Source: Acorus gramineus
Lineage: Eukaryota > Streptophyta > Magnoliopsida > Acorales > Acoraceae
Assembly: GCA_030737835.1 (NCBI GenBank)
Contig: CM060849.1
Coordinates: forward strand, 5,890,001-5,954,000
Direction of reading: 5' to 3'
DNA length: 64,000 bases
This document shows, piece by piece, positions 1-10,871 of this stretch. The notes under the pieces are model-generated. The model searched no databases and had not been told where the DNA came from. It saw nothing but the letters and a program-made list of their open reading frames with translations. Position numbers and translations under genes: made by a program. The first letter of the stretch is position 1, and every line of letters begins with the position of its first letter.

Positions 1-2487
1 GTAGTGATGGATTGATTGCAATTTCTAAGGTATGGATCGCATCTCGATAATGGAGCTTCGTCCCCGTGCATCGATATTGCTGGTAACCATGGAGTTCACG
101 TACGGCACCAGCTTCCCGTTTTGAGGATGTGGCATTTTTATCATTAATGGGCAATGTCTTCTTTCGTTTTCCTGATCGGGATTAAGGGGCCTTGCGAGGT
201 CATCGTTGAGACCCGGGCAAGGGTGCTCCGTGCTCCTTGTTTGGTTGTGAGGATATTCTATATCGAGACCTCATGGTGCCCTCCCAAGGGGTTCTTTTTC
301 CCTAGTCATGGAATATATTTGAAACATCTATTTGATGATCGCCTTTCCCTCTCACTTGGAAGGTGCTGTAGCAAGTGGTGTTGCGTACGATCGGGATTGG
401 GTGTGTTCTTTTTCAGCTTTGTGGGCAATTGCTTATGGACTGGGTTCCATAGCCACATCTGGAGTCACTTCGATATATCATCGTGCGTTGTAGCCACCCG
501 GTAGAGGCCAGAGCCCTGTGAGGTGCTCCCAGATACTATCTAGGATGCTTGTTGGTGCGCCCATATGGCAGAGATAGTGGGCATGGGAGGCTACCAGGTA
601 GAGGCCACACTGGGAGAGTGCTACTGGATGATGTCAAGAGCGTGGACTCCCCGTGATGAATTTGCCCATTGACTGCAGGATGCTGGAGTTCCAATGGTTG
701 TAGTTGGGCGAAGAGTCGGTGGTGGCATGTGAAGCACAGTTCTCGATACTGTCACGTTTTGCCCCCACATTGGTCACAAATGAGGAGACGCGATGCTAGC
801 GTTCGTGATGGGGCTCAACCGCCATATCAGGTAGATGACATCGCATAGGCATTGTTGGGGTTTGACGACCTCCTGTTGCGTGTCTTACGGATTAAGTGCA
901 GTTGTGTGGCTTACCCAGCGTGTCAGGGTCATCATGAGCTCCAGATTGAGGAGCATCGAGGAGCGGAATTTGGACTTAATCGTTCAAGGAGTTGTTTTGT
1001 TCTTCCCGTAGGGGTTGAAGATCAGATACCCCTTGCCACAAATTGATGATCTATTTGACCAACTCTGGGAGCCAGTGTCTGCTTTTAGATCGATCTTCGC
1101 GCGGGGTACCAAAATTGGAGATCCGGGAGTCGGGCATTCCGTTGATGACCGTTTCAAGCACTACGAGTTTTAAGGGGTGCCATCAAGGTTGCCAAATGCG
1201 CCGGATGCCTTCGGGATCTCAAAAGTTTTATTGGGTCTCCGTGGACTACTATGGGGTAGTCTTCGTTAAGGTTGGCAATGTAAAGGCGATATGGGTAACT
1301 TCGTTGCCCCTTGGTTGGCATGCCCTCAGGCAAAGTTTGAGAATCATCGTCGCGTGGAAAGCGTCAGTCCATCAAGGATCCTCAGTTGACGTGGGAGTGA
1401 GTTATCATGGATTGTTGCAGGCTGGCTAAAGTCACATTCGGGTCACGACACTGTCTAAGTGATCATTGACCGACTGACTAAGCCCACGCTTCCCTCCCTA
1501 TCCAACTGACTGAATCCCTGGACGCCTTGACACGGGTTTTTGCCTTCGTGATTATTCGTCTTCATGGCACTCTGGTTGGTGCTATTTTGGATTGAGACGC
1601 AGGCTTACTTTGAGATTGTGGCGCATCCTTGGCAGGCTTTGGCCCGAGCCTCCATTTAAGTATAGCGCGTTTCACCGCCAATGGATGGCCAAGAAAAGAG
1701 GATTATTCAGACCTTGGAGGACATGCTAAGTGCCTGCGTGCTCGACTTGGTGCAGTTGGGTGAGTCACCATCCATTTGTTGGGGTTTGCCTACAAGACAA
1801 ATGCCATTCGAGCATCCAGATGGAACTGAAAAAGGCACTCTACGGGCATAGTTTTATACCTCCCTTGTGTTGGGACGGTTGTTGAGCGCCAGTTGGAGCG
1901 GCCGAGAATTATTTATTTGACCTTGCGGTGGCCAAGATGGTTCGTGTGTGCATCCGCACCTCCCAGAACCGACTGAAGGGATACGCAGGTCATCATCGCC
2001 AGGAGCTTACCTTCGGGTTTGGAGACCATGTTTTCTTGAAGGTGTCTCAGTTTAAGGGCATCCTCTGTTTCGACGTTCAGGGCAAGCTGAGTCGGCCTTC
2101 ATCGGACCGGTTCTCGTCCTTGAGTGGATTGGGGAGGTGGCTTGTCATGTAACCTTTCCCCCACAGCTGGCTCATGCCCACGACATTGTCCTTGTCTCGA
2201 AGCTGAGGCGTTATGTCCACGATCCTGCTCATGTCATTCTGTTCGACCGCCTCATCCTTGAGTTGGATTTATCGTTCGTGGAGCAGTGGATCGAGGTCAT
2301 GGACCAACGTGAGAAGAGGCCCCACACTAAGGCTATTCCTTTGATTAAAGTGTGTGAGTAGCACCAGTCGGGTGCCGAGGACACTTGGGAGCAAAAAGGG
2401 GCCCTGTGCTTGATACATTCTATATTTGGTCTTCCCTTTGGGTTTCCTTAAATTTCGAGGATAAAATTTCCTAAGGGGGGGGGAGAA
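1..2487 (+). mobile_element. Eroded Ty3/gypsy chromovirus body (5' LTR remnant plus gag-pol relic)
   Basis: This stretch aligns by eye, in order, with the better-preserved element at 54.7-62.4 kb. Bases about 150-640 resemble the downstream half of the related LTRs (the GAGACCCGGG block and the GTAGAGGC repeats). About 730-850 keeps a gag fragment (GAGGAGACGCGATGC). About 1020-1215 matches reverse transcriptase, about 1435-1900 integrase, 1928-2152 the integrase C-terminus and 2150-2370 the chromodomain tail. Reading frames are broken repeatedly and most of gag, protease and RNase H is missing, so it cannot be active. A polypurine tract at about 2474-2487 directly precedes the 3' LTR. The left end lies outside the window. 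The 5' LTR assignment is the weakest part. Confidence 0.75.
1928..2361 (+). pseudogene. Chromovirus integrase C-terminus and chromodomain-like tail, relic
   Basis: Two overlapping reading frames together cover the end of a gypsy polyprotein. The first includes FGDHVFLKVSQFKGILCF, the conserved block after the integrase core. The second has the pattern AHAHDIVLVSKLRRYVHDPAHV followed by a tail in which SFVEQWIEVMDQREKR resembles the start of a chromovirus chromodomain. A frameshift near 2140 separates them. The same order is found intact at 61900-62338 in the right-hand element. It is a dead fragment; its only value is placing the relic among chromoviruses. Confidence 0.7.
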
Positions 2488-5332
2488 TGTTATGCCTGTG
2501 CCATTTGGAGCCTTTTTTTTCAATTGGAGTAGTTAAAATTTTGGCTTTTAGCTACCTATAGGAGTTAGATTACTCTGATTAAAAATCTAACTGCATATTA
2601 TGGGTCCTGGTACCATTTTGTACTACCCATAAAAATTTCATTGAATTTTAGTAATGTTTTGAAAAATATGCAGCTCCGACCCGTATCCGGGTTCTGAGAG
2701 TTCCTGGTTTGGTTGGTCGAATAGTGTTAGATATTTTGGTGAATAAGGTGACCTTTGGTAACCTCACCCCCCCCCCCCCTTGCTTAATGGTTAAGCAACC
2801 CCTTTGGTTATTTTAAGTATTAGAGGGTGAGAATAGGCTTACATGCACCCCCCCTTTTCTCTCCTTCTCATCACCCCCCCCCCAAAAGTGAGAAATCTCT
2901 CTCTCTCTCTCTCTCTCTCACCCTCCCTAGAAAATCCATCCGAGACCCTCTTTGGCTCCCCTTTTTGGTTGCTTTTCCTTTGTTTATTGAGAAGAAGAAG
3001 AAGAAGAATAAGCACAAGAGAGAGTGAATAAGGGTGAGTGTGTGTGTTGTTGTTGTTGTTTCTCTTCTCTCTATCTCCCTCTCATGCCTTTATCCCCTGT
3101 TTACAGCCAAGAAAAGCATGAGGAGATGCTGTGAGGTGGTGGTAGTGGTTGTGGTGGTTGAGGTGGTCGTGGGTATGTCGAAAGCCCCGCATCTCCCCAT
3201 TTCCCTCCCCCTGTTTTGGTAAGGCAGATCTCTATCTTCTAAAGATATTTGTGAATCTAGTAATTAGAGGCATATTTTTGGGATTGTGTCCTCATGTGAT
3301 ATGATCATCTATGTGTCTAGTTGTTATATATGAAATTTGGGGTCATTATGATATCTGTGTTATAAGTTAGAACCTGTTTTGCATGGCCTGTCCAGATTCG
3401 CGTGGGAATTGACCTGCTTCTGGAAATAATTTATTTAGGGCTTGTAGAGGCACAATTAAGTAGTTAGGCCATGCCTTGTATGTATGTTACGTGATTTATT
3501 GTTTATGATGTATATTCATGTTAGGGAGTATCCTATAATTAATCATATGTTATCGCGCATGTTAAAACTATTTAGGCCTATCCGAAATAGGTGTGGGTAC
3601 AACCCGCTGTCGGGTTGTACCTTATTAGTTAGAGCGCGAGCAATATAATAGCCACTCCGCATCTGAGTGATGCCCTTGAATGGAATTCAAGACAATTCAT
3701 TATTGTATCGTTTTTGTTAAACCGGTGGCTATGGGATTAAGTTTGGCCTACCCGTGCTAGGCGCGTGTATGAACCGCATGTTGGGTTATGTGCCTTGGGC
3801 TTATTTCTGCGTGAGAGCAGAGGTAACCTCTTGCGTCCGAGCGACGCTTTCGTGTGGGAGTACAAGAGTATTCGTTGTTGTCGATATGTGATTATCGAGA
3901 GTAGTTGACTTTCCCATAGGGTCGCTTTGCGAACGTGGGGTGCTTCCTCCTGACATCGTCATGCGTCGAAGCTACCCAGCGTTGAAGCTGTCCTGTTTGG
4001 TGCCACCACTTGTAGGTGCTACCGATGCGTATCGCGGTACACATTTGGCTGATGTACCGATCGTGGAAGGCCGACAGGTTGAGGCTAAGCGGGAGAGGGC
4101 TACCAGATGATATTGCGAGTGTGGAGTCGTTCTCCCCTTTGTTGTATCCGTGTTGAAGCTGCCTGGCGTTGAAGCTGTCTTGACAGAGGGCTCCCACTTG
4201 TAGGTCCTACCGATGCGTTTGGTAGATGTACTGATCATGGGAGTATACCACGTAGAGGCTACCCGGGAGAGGGCTACCGGATGATGAAGGGTGTAGAGTA
4301 TAAGGATTACCCCAAAGGTCCCTAGGGTCACCCCTCCGGTGGCTAGGGTGAGGAAGAGTTGAGTCACGTCATCACGTGACCCTAGTACCCATCGAGTATA
4401 CTCTGGGTATGCTACCCCTAACGCTTAAGGTATCATAGTATAGCTCTTCCTCGTAGCGGAGGGACTGGTTGGTTAGGTTATCCAGTAACACTAGGTGTTA
4501 TGTTTAACCTTTGTTTCTCCCCGGGTGTCCCAAGAGTTTTCCTTCGGGACAGGGCGGGGGATGAGTTCAAGTCACGTCGCCACGTGACCCATGCGTTGTT
4601 CATCCGTTTCCATAGTTGTTGGGTCCAGTTGTGTATCGATGTTCAAAGACATCGTTGGGCAGTTATCTCGATGTAGATAATCCAGTAGTGTTGTGTGGAC
4701 CAGTAATTCCGCGTCTCTTCAACAAACGGTATGGTCTCTCCCCAAGAGTCCCAAGAGTCTCCCTCCAGGAGTGAGGGTGAGGGTGAGATTGGTCGCGCCG
4801 CCGCGTGACCTTGTTATCCATTGGGTTTCTACCCATGTTTTCCTTGAGAGGAATTTGCCTTAGTATTGAATTGTTGTAATGTTTGTGGTTTCCAGCCACT
4901 CATTGAGGTTGTAGCTCACCCCTCGCGTACTGTTTCTTTTTCAGGGGCAGTGCTGGGCGTGGAGCTGGAGCTTCCCTGTGGTGGGGTTTGAGTGCGTGGA
5001 GTGTCCCGTCCGGAAGTTGGCGAGTGCGAGGATGTCAGCAGTCCTAGTGTCATTTATGTATTCAAAATCGTGCATGTTGCACTGGTTGTACTTTATTTGG
5101 ACTAGACTTGGCTCTCACTGGACAGTGATTGTGTATTCGAGTATGTAATAATGTTTTTGGTTTACAGACGTCTTGATATTTTTATGCTTCCGCATTTTAG
5201 TTGAACTATCAGTTATCATTGTTTTGCCAGCTTTGTGTGTTATTTATTGGAGTCATTGTTGACCTCTTGTAAATGATAGCTGATACTTTATATATTGTCA
5301 CGTCTTGGGGACGGCCGCCCTAGGGCGTGACA
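2488..5332 (+). mobile_element. 3' LTR of the left chromovirus (2.8 kb)
   Basis: The LTR starts TGTTATGCCTG just after a polypurine tract and ends GGGGCGTGACA. Start and end are homologous to the LTRs at 7809-20483, 10117-19142 and 54714-57486. A CT microsatellite lies at 2896-2920. It carries the family block with GTAGCTCACCCCTCGCG near 4910-4930 followed by a TTTTTCAG acceptor-like site. Unlike the other copies it lacks the GC-rich island; at about 3218-3235 donor-like GGTAAG is followed directly by GCAGATCT. The five bases after it are TCATG; the matching left target duplication would be outside the window. Confidence 0.8.
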
Positions 5333-5359
5333 TCATGCATACCACCAAAACATATAAAT

Positions 5360-6071
5360 TTAGAACAAGGTAATAGGTAGAGCGAAATAGAGGCATACCA
5401 CAGCTCGTGTGGCCCCAGAAGCCCCTGCCTCAACCTCGTCGATATCCTCCATCCCGTCATCGTCCCCCTCATCATCTTCCCCCTCCTCCTCAACCACGGC
5501 CTCCTCAGCCTCCTCCGCGCCAATACCCTCAGCACCCATGACCTCCTCAGCCTCAAACCCGATGCCCCCGCCCTCCTCCATGCCCACCGCGCAGGAGGTC
5601 AGCACCTCATAATCACCCAAGGCTCTCCTCGCCTCTTCCTCACCTGCTACACTAGCCTCAACATCACCAAGGCCACCCTCGTCCTCACCAAATACCTCGC
5701 CCAAGATACGGGCCATCTTCTCGCTAATGACAGCCCCCTCACCCCCTGCCTCCTCAGCTACACCCTCGGCCGATCCTCCGGCCTCCAAACCAACGCTTCC
5801 GGCTGCCACCGGTCGATTACCGCGCCTCCTCTTGCGCATATACCAGATCACCCCTAGGAACGGTTGAAACTCCTGAGACAGCCCCCGAAGGCACAGCCCC
5901 GACTGAACTCACGCCAGCACCCACCAACGGCACCTCCGCCGCACCTATCACCTCACCGACGACCTCCTCCTCCACCCTATCGCTCTCCGATGATAAGGAG
6001 CTCGAGCTACGCTCTCTACGAACCACCCGCGGTCGTTTCCCCCTTGAAGCAATCATCTTTGACCTCTCCAT
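5360..6071 (-). pseudogene. Unrecognised acidic ORF pair, probably transposon-borne
   Basis: Two minus-strand frames overlap at 5817-5851. The upstream one begins MERSKMIASRGKRPRVVRRE and is Lys/Arg-rich, then Ser/Glu-rich. The downstream one carries a basic patch (RKRRR) and then a very acidic run rich in E, D, G and A. They look like one protein broken by a frameshift near 5820-5850. The coding run ends near 5402 in front of a GGTATGCC donor-like site, so a further exon may be lost where the LTR sits. I do not recognise a domain. The basic-then-acidic makeup and the transposon setting suggest an accessory retrotransposon protein, but that is inference. Confidence 0.35.
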
Positions 6072-6284
6072 CTTCTCGGGTTACAAAGAAAAAGGAGTAC
6101 CTAAAGACTTAGGGTTTCAAAATCAAGAAGAGAAAGTCGAAATGGAGGAAGAAAGGGTGAAGAAAATAAAGGTTTTACATTCTAGAAGTGAAGAAGAAGA
6201 AGTAATGGAGGGAGAGAAACAGTTTTGAAACATATGGAGAGAGAGTGAGGGTGACTTTTCGGTTATAATGGGCCCAGTTGGCCT

Positions 6285-6431
6285 GCGGCTACCCGCGAGT
6301 AGCCGCCCCTTGTTCGACGGCTAAAAACCACTAGCCGTCCCTCTCTGCCGGCTAAACACCATTAGCCGCCCCCTGTCCGACAGCTAAAAACCACTAGCCG
6401 TCCCTCTCTGCCGGCTAAACACCATTAGCTG
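6285..6431. repeat. Array of five short hairpins at 31-33 nt spacing
   Basis: Five imperfect palindromes of the form GGCTA-loop-TAGCC start at 6285, 6318, 6349, 6381 and 6412. Stems are about 6-8 bp and loops 6-8 nt. Spacers are C/T-rich (CCCTCTCTGC, CCCTGTCCGA). The last four form two copies of a 63-bp unit, each unit containing two different hairpins. Related hairpins occur at 7161-7433 and at 20500-20556. The function is unknown. Confidence 0.8.
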
Positions 6432-7160
6432 CCCCCTACTAGCTTCTCAAAGTACACTTATTTTCCCAGTTTTCTAAAAATAAACAGCCATGCATTGGTT
6501 TATTTCCAAGTTTTACTTTATCAAACACAACTCTCTTGAAGTTTTACCACAATTACCAGTACCATTCAGTTCAAATTTCTTCAGTTCTGGTTCTTTTCTA
6601 GAATCTTTGTCTTTCGAATGATCCAATTCACCAAATCAAAAACACTTTTTCTTTCTTTCTGTCTGCGATGTCCCCTTGATTTGCTGAGCTACCCAAGCAC
6701 GGGTACGATAGGCACAAGGAAACTAACGCTGGGCTGCTCCGTGCACGATGGCTAAGAACCCCATTCGAGGGTTGGACCACATGCTTCCTTACTTTTTACT
6801 CACTCTCCCACCTAGATCACTCCTTAGATAACCATTCTAGTCAAAACCCAGCCTTTGATGACATAAATTACCTCCCTGAATGGTATTTGGTCATGTGTCC
6901 TAAACCTCTTGAAGGTTGGGCCGGCCAAAATAAGGGTCTCTTTCTTTATCATTGATCAAAGTTTTTCTGTTTCACACAAAGACTCCGTCTGATGAGGGAC
7001 AATCGTAGATACCCTAATTTTGACCGTCCAAAGAAAGGAAATTTACTTCAAGTAATATTGAAAAACAATCACTTTTGGACATCTAATAGAAAACGCCCTC
7101 AGAAACCGAAACTGGAAACCCTAAGTCCAACACTTAGAAATATCTAAGAGCCTGGACAAG
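6432..7160. other. Unclassified repeat-derived DNA without a gene
   Basis: No sustained coding frame was found. It contains a block near 6680-6800 (GCTGAGCTACCCAAGCACGG and following) typical of moderately GC-rich retroelement flanks. It links the two hairpin clusters and therefore probably belongs to the same element. Confidence 0.4.
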
Positions 7161-7433
7161 GGTGGCTACTTGAGAGTAGCCGCCCCATACCAGGCGGCCA
7201 GTTTCAACTAGTCGCCCCCCTGACCGACTCCAAACCGCCTTCCTGGATGGGACATAAAGCAAGCATGATTGCGGCGGATTGTCCCTTCTAGCCGCCCCAT
7301 CTCAGCCGGTTCATCCTTAGTAACTGACTCAAGCCACCGCTTGTCAGAGATGGGAGGTTTGATAGGTTATGATGGGGGCAGCTACCTAAAAGTAGCCACC
7401 CCTCACTGGGTGGCTAAATACCATTACCGCCCC
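7161..7433. repeat. Second cluster of GGCTA/TAGCC hairpins
   Basis: Imperfect palindromes lie at 7161-7184 (GGTGGCTACT with AGTAGCCGCC), 7193-7216 (weaker), about 7271-7296, 7376-7400 and 7409-7432. Adjacent members are again about 32 nt apart. They share the GCCGCC flank with the cluster at 6285-6431. Confidence 0.7.
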
Positions 7434-7539
7434 TCACCTGAACACTGTCAAAGAACAAAGATCTAATGGGAGGTCAAATCAAACACCTTATTACCCATTT
7501 TGATCTATTGTCTAGTGGACATTCCTATACCCCTTTTTT

Positions 7540-7572
7540 ACTATAAATAGGGGGGCAACTAATTCATATCCA
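7540..7572 (+). promoter_or_regulatory. Candidate core promoter (TATA box)
   Basis: ACTATAAATAGGGG is a strong plant-type TATA box, followed about 30 nt on by an AC-rich leader with repeated CATCATCAATT. It lies in the same unclassified element as the hairpins and may be that element's own promoter. No coding frame follows directly because the reverse LTR begins at 7809. Confidence 0.5.
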
Positions 7573-10111
7573 TCATCAATTTCGATCATCAATTCCATCA
7601 TCAATTCCATAATCAATACCTATCAATAACCCCCAACCACCCACATTCCCAACACCACCAGTTCAAACCCTTGAGAGAAAAGTGAGAAAGAAACCCATTT
7701 CCCACACCCAAACCACTCTCCAAATCCACTCTCCAAAACCCAAGCTAAACTCGGTTTAGCCTCTGCCAAAACCAAACCCAAACCCTACCCAGGTTCTGCC
7801 CAAATTGATGTCACGCCCCAGGGCGGCCGTCCCCGAGACGCAGCAATATATAAAGTATCAGCTATCAAGTACAAGAGGTCAACAATGACTCAAATAAATA
7901 ACACACAAGTTGGCAAAGCAATGATAATTGATAACTCAACTGAAAAGCAGAAGCATAAAAATATTAATAAGTCTGTAAACCAAAAATATCATTACAAACT
8001 TGAATACACAATCAATGTCCTATGAGTGCCAAGTCTAGTCAAAATAAAATACACCCTGTACCACCTGCACGATTTACAATACATAAAAATGACTCTAGGA
8101 CTGCTGACAGTCTCGCACTCATCACCCGCCAGACAAAACGCTCCACGCACAAAAGACCATGCCACAGGAAAACTCCAGCTCCATGCCCAACACTGCCCCT
8201 GAGAAAACTCCAGCTCCATGCCCAACACTGCCCCTGAAAAGAAACAGTATGCGAGGGGTGAGCTACAAGCTTAGTGAGTGGCTGGAAACCAATCACCTTC
8301 TCAACAGTTCAATAGTAAAGCAATTTCCTTTCAAGGAAAACATGGGTGGAAACCCAATGGATAACAAGGTCACGCGGCAGCACAACCAACCTCACCCTCA
8401 CTCTCACTCCCGGAGGAAGACTCTTGGGACTTTTGGGGAGAGACCATACCGTTGGTCGAAGAGATGAGGAATTACTGATCTACACAACACTACTGGATCA
8501 TCTACATCGAGATAACTGCCCAATGATATCTTTGAACATCGTTACGTAACCAGACCCAAAAACTATGGGAACGGACGAACAACGAATGGGTCACGTGGCG
8601 ACGTGACTTCATCTCATCCTCACCCTCACCCCTAAGGGTGACACAGGACTGTTGGAAGAAACCCTTTTGTTCTACACCCTTCGTCATCCGGTAGCCCTCT
8701 CCCGAGTAGCCTCTACCTGGTATACTCACATGATCAGTACATCTACCAAACGCATCGGTAGTACCTACAGGTGGGAGCCCTCTGTCAGGACATATTTAAA
8801 CTCGGGTAGCTTCAATGCGGATCTGAAGAAGGAGAGAATGATTCCACGCTCGCAAAATCATCTGGTAGCCCTCTCCCGCGTAGCCTCTACCTGTCGGCCT
8901 TCCACGATCGGTACATCAGCCAGATGTATACATCGATACGCATCGGTAGCACCTACAAGTGGTGGCACCCAAATAGGACAAATTCAACGCTGAGGTGTTT
9001 CGACGCACGACGATGTTGGGAGGAAGCACCCCACGTTCGCAAAGCGAACCCTATGGGCTACGCTCGATAATCACATATCGACTATAACGAATGCTCTTGG
9101 ACTCCCACACTAGTACATCGCTCAGACGCGAGGGGTTACCTCTACTCTCACACAGAAATAAGCCCAAGGCATATAACCCAACAGGCGGTTCATATACGCG
9201 CCTAGCACGGGTAGGCCTAACTTAATGCCAAAGCTACCGGTTTAACAAAACCGATACAACAAATGAATTCTCCGTAATTCCATTCAAGTGCATCACACAG
9301 ATGCTGGGGCGATTATATCGCTCGCGCACTAACTAATGAGGTACATCCCAACAACGGGTCATACTCACCCCTATTTCAGATAGGCCTAATTAGTTTTAAC
9401 ATGCACAAATATTTTATAGGAGAATTATATCTTAATTATGTGCATGAACCATATGCACGATCACATATCAATTAATCATAGGGATACTCCCTAACATGGA
9501 TAGAAAGCATAAACAATATACATATACAACATACATATCATGCATGGCTAAATAATATGCACACAAGCGTGCAAGCATATAAGCATACCTCATACAAGCA
9601 TATAAGTATACAAGGTATACCCCAAAATGCGTTGGATATCACCAACTTAAATGGGAAGGGTCAAGCGCGATCTCACGCACTAACAGGTGCATGCCAATAT
9701 TCCAAACGAACCTAAGTCGAGTAGGAAATCGCATCTACTTACTCAGTTCGTACAAAGGGAGAGGGCGAGAGAGAGCTCATCATCTCTTGAAGTTGGTCAT
9801 AGCTTTGCCCCATTATCATGGGCGCAAAACTACACCACGCCCTCGAGTCTTATCGCAAGGGAATATTGGGTATGTGCCTGTTATTAACCCAGACTTAATC
9901 ATGCTGGATATTCTAATTAATATGGTAGTATTTCTCATAGGGACTACCTAAGGCATGCCATATTCTATACATTCATAAAAACACATCACACATGCCCATA
10001 CATGAAGGGCGCAAGCATACATAATAATTCACACATGATTATGATACATGGGCAAGTATATGGTAGAAAAGGGGGTTCTACGCAATATACGAGCTATACA
10101 ATCCTAGCACG

Positions 10112-10116
10112 CAAAT
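10112..10116. repeat. Target-site duplication CAAAT (left copy)
   Basis: CAAAT precedes the LTR start at 10117 and recurs at 19143-19147 directly after the LTR end. This pair proves that 10117-19142 entered the reverse LTR as one unit. Confidence 0.88.
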
Positions 10117-10871
10117 TGTTATATATGTGTCACTTTTAGCCTGCTGGTAACCGTTGGAGCGTTCTGGCAGTTTTTCGTTTTTTTCGGTTTTCGATCGGAA
10201 CCGCTAATTTTTGGACTGTTAGCTATCGTCCTGAGTTAGAGGTCTCCGATTGGAAATCTAACTGCATATTTGGTGTCCTGGTGCCATTTTAGGCCTCTCA
10301 CAAAAATTTCATCGAATTCCGGTAACGTTTCTGAAATTTCACAGTTCCGGGGCGTATCCGGGTATTTTAAGTGACTTGCTATATAAAGGAAATCTAAAAA
10401 TTTGATGGGCACTATTCATCATCCCTACCAAATGAAATCCCTCTCTCCCCTCTCTCCTTTTCTTTGATTTGAGCCCCTTAGAGCCCTCAAACCCAAAAAC
10501 CTAAAGCATAGAAAGTGTAGATCGGGTCCCGATCTACACCCCGGTGCTTTCAAATCCGGATTCCGACGAGTTTGGCCCCTCCATCCCCCTCTTTTCTTCC
10601 CTGATTTGGGCCATTTCGGAGGCCGAGAGAGATCCGGGCGTTGGAAGCCTTTTGGGAGAGGTTTCGGTGCGCGGAGAGCAACCGGACTTCCCTTCCTCCC
10701 CTTGGTAAGCCTTTTTTTCCTCTCTTTTCTTGTATAGATGTATGTTAGGAGGTTGGTTTGAGGTTGGGAGGCGGTCGGCGGCGGTGGGTGGCCGTCAGAG
10801 GGCTGTGGGGGTGGTCGGAGGCCATTGGTGGCCGGTGGTGGGAGCTAGGCGGTCCGGGCAGGTTGGGTGGC

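Noticed and set aside
154-504. 116-codon frame near the left edge
   Set aside because: Its sequence matches LTR blocks that also give shadow frames at 11851-12072 and 17867-18103.
6285-6431. CRISPR-like regular spacing
   Set aside because: This is plant nuclear DNA; the repeats are short palindromes with related spacers, and there is no cas gene.
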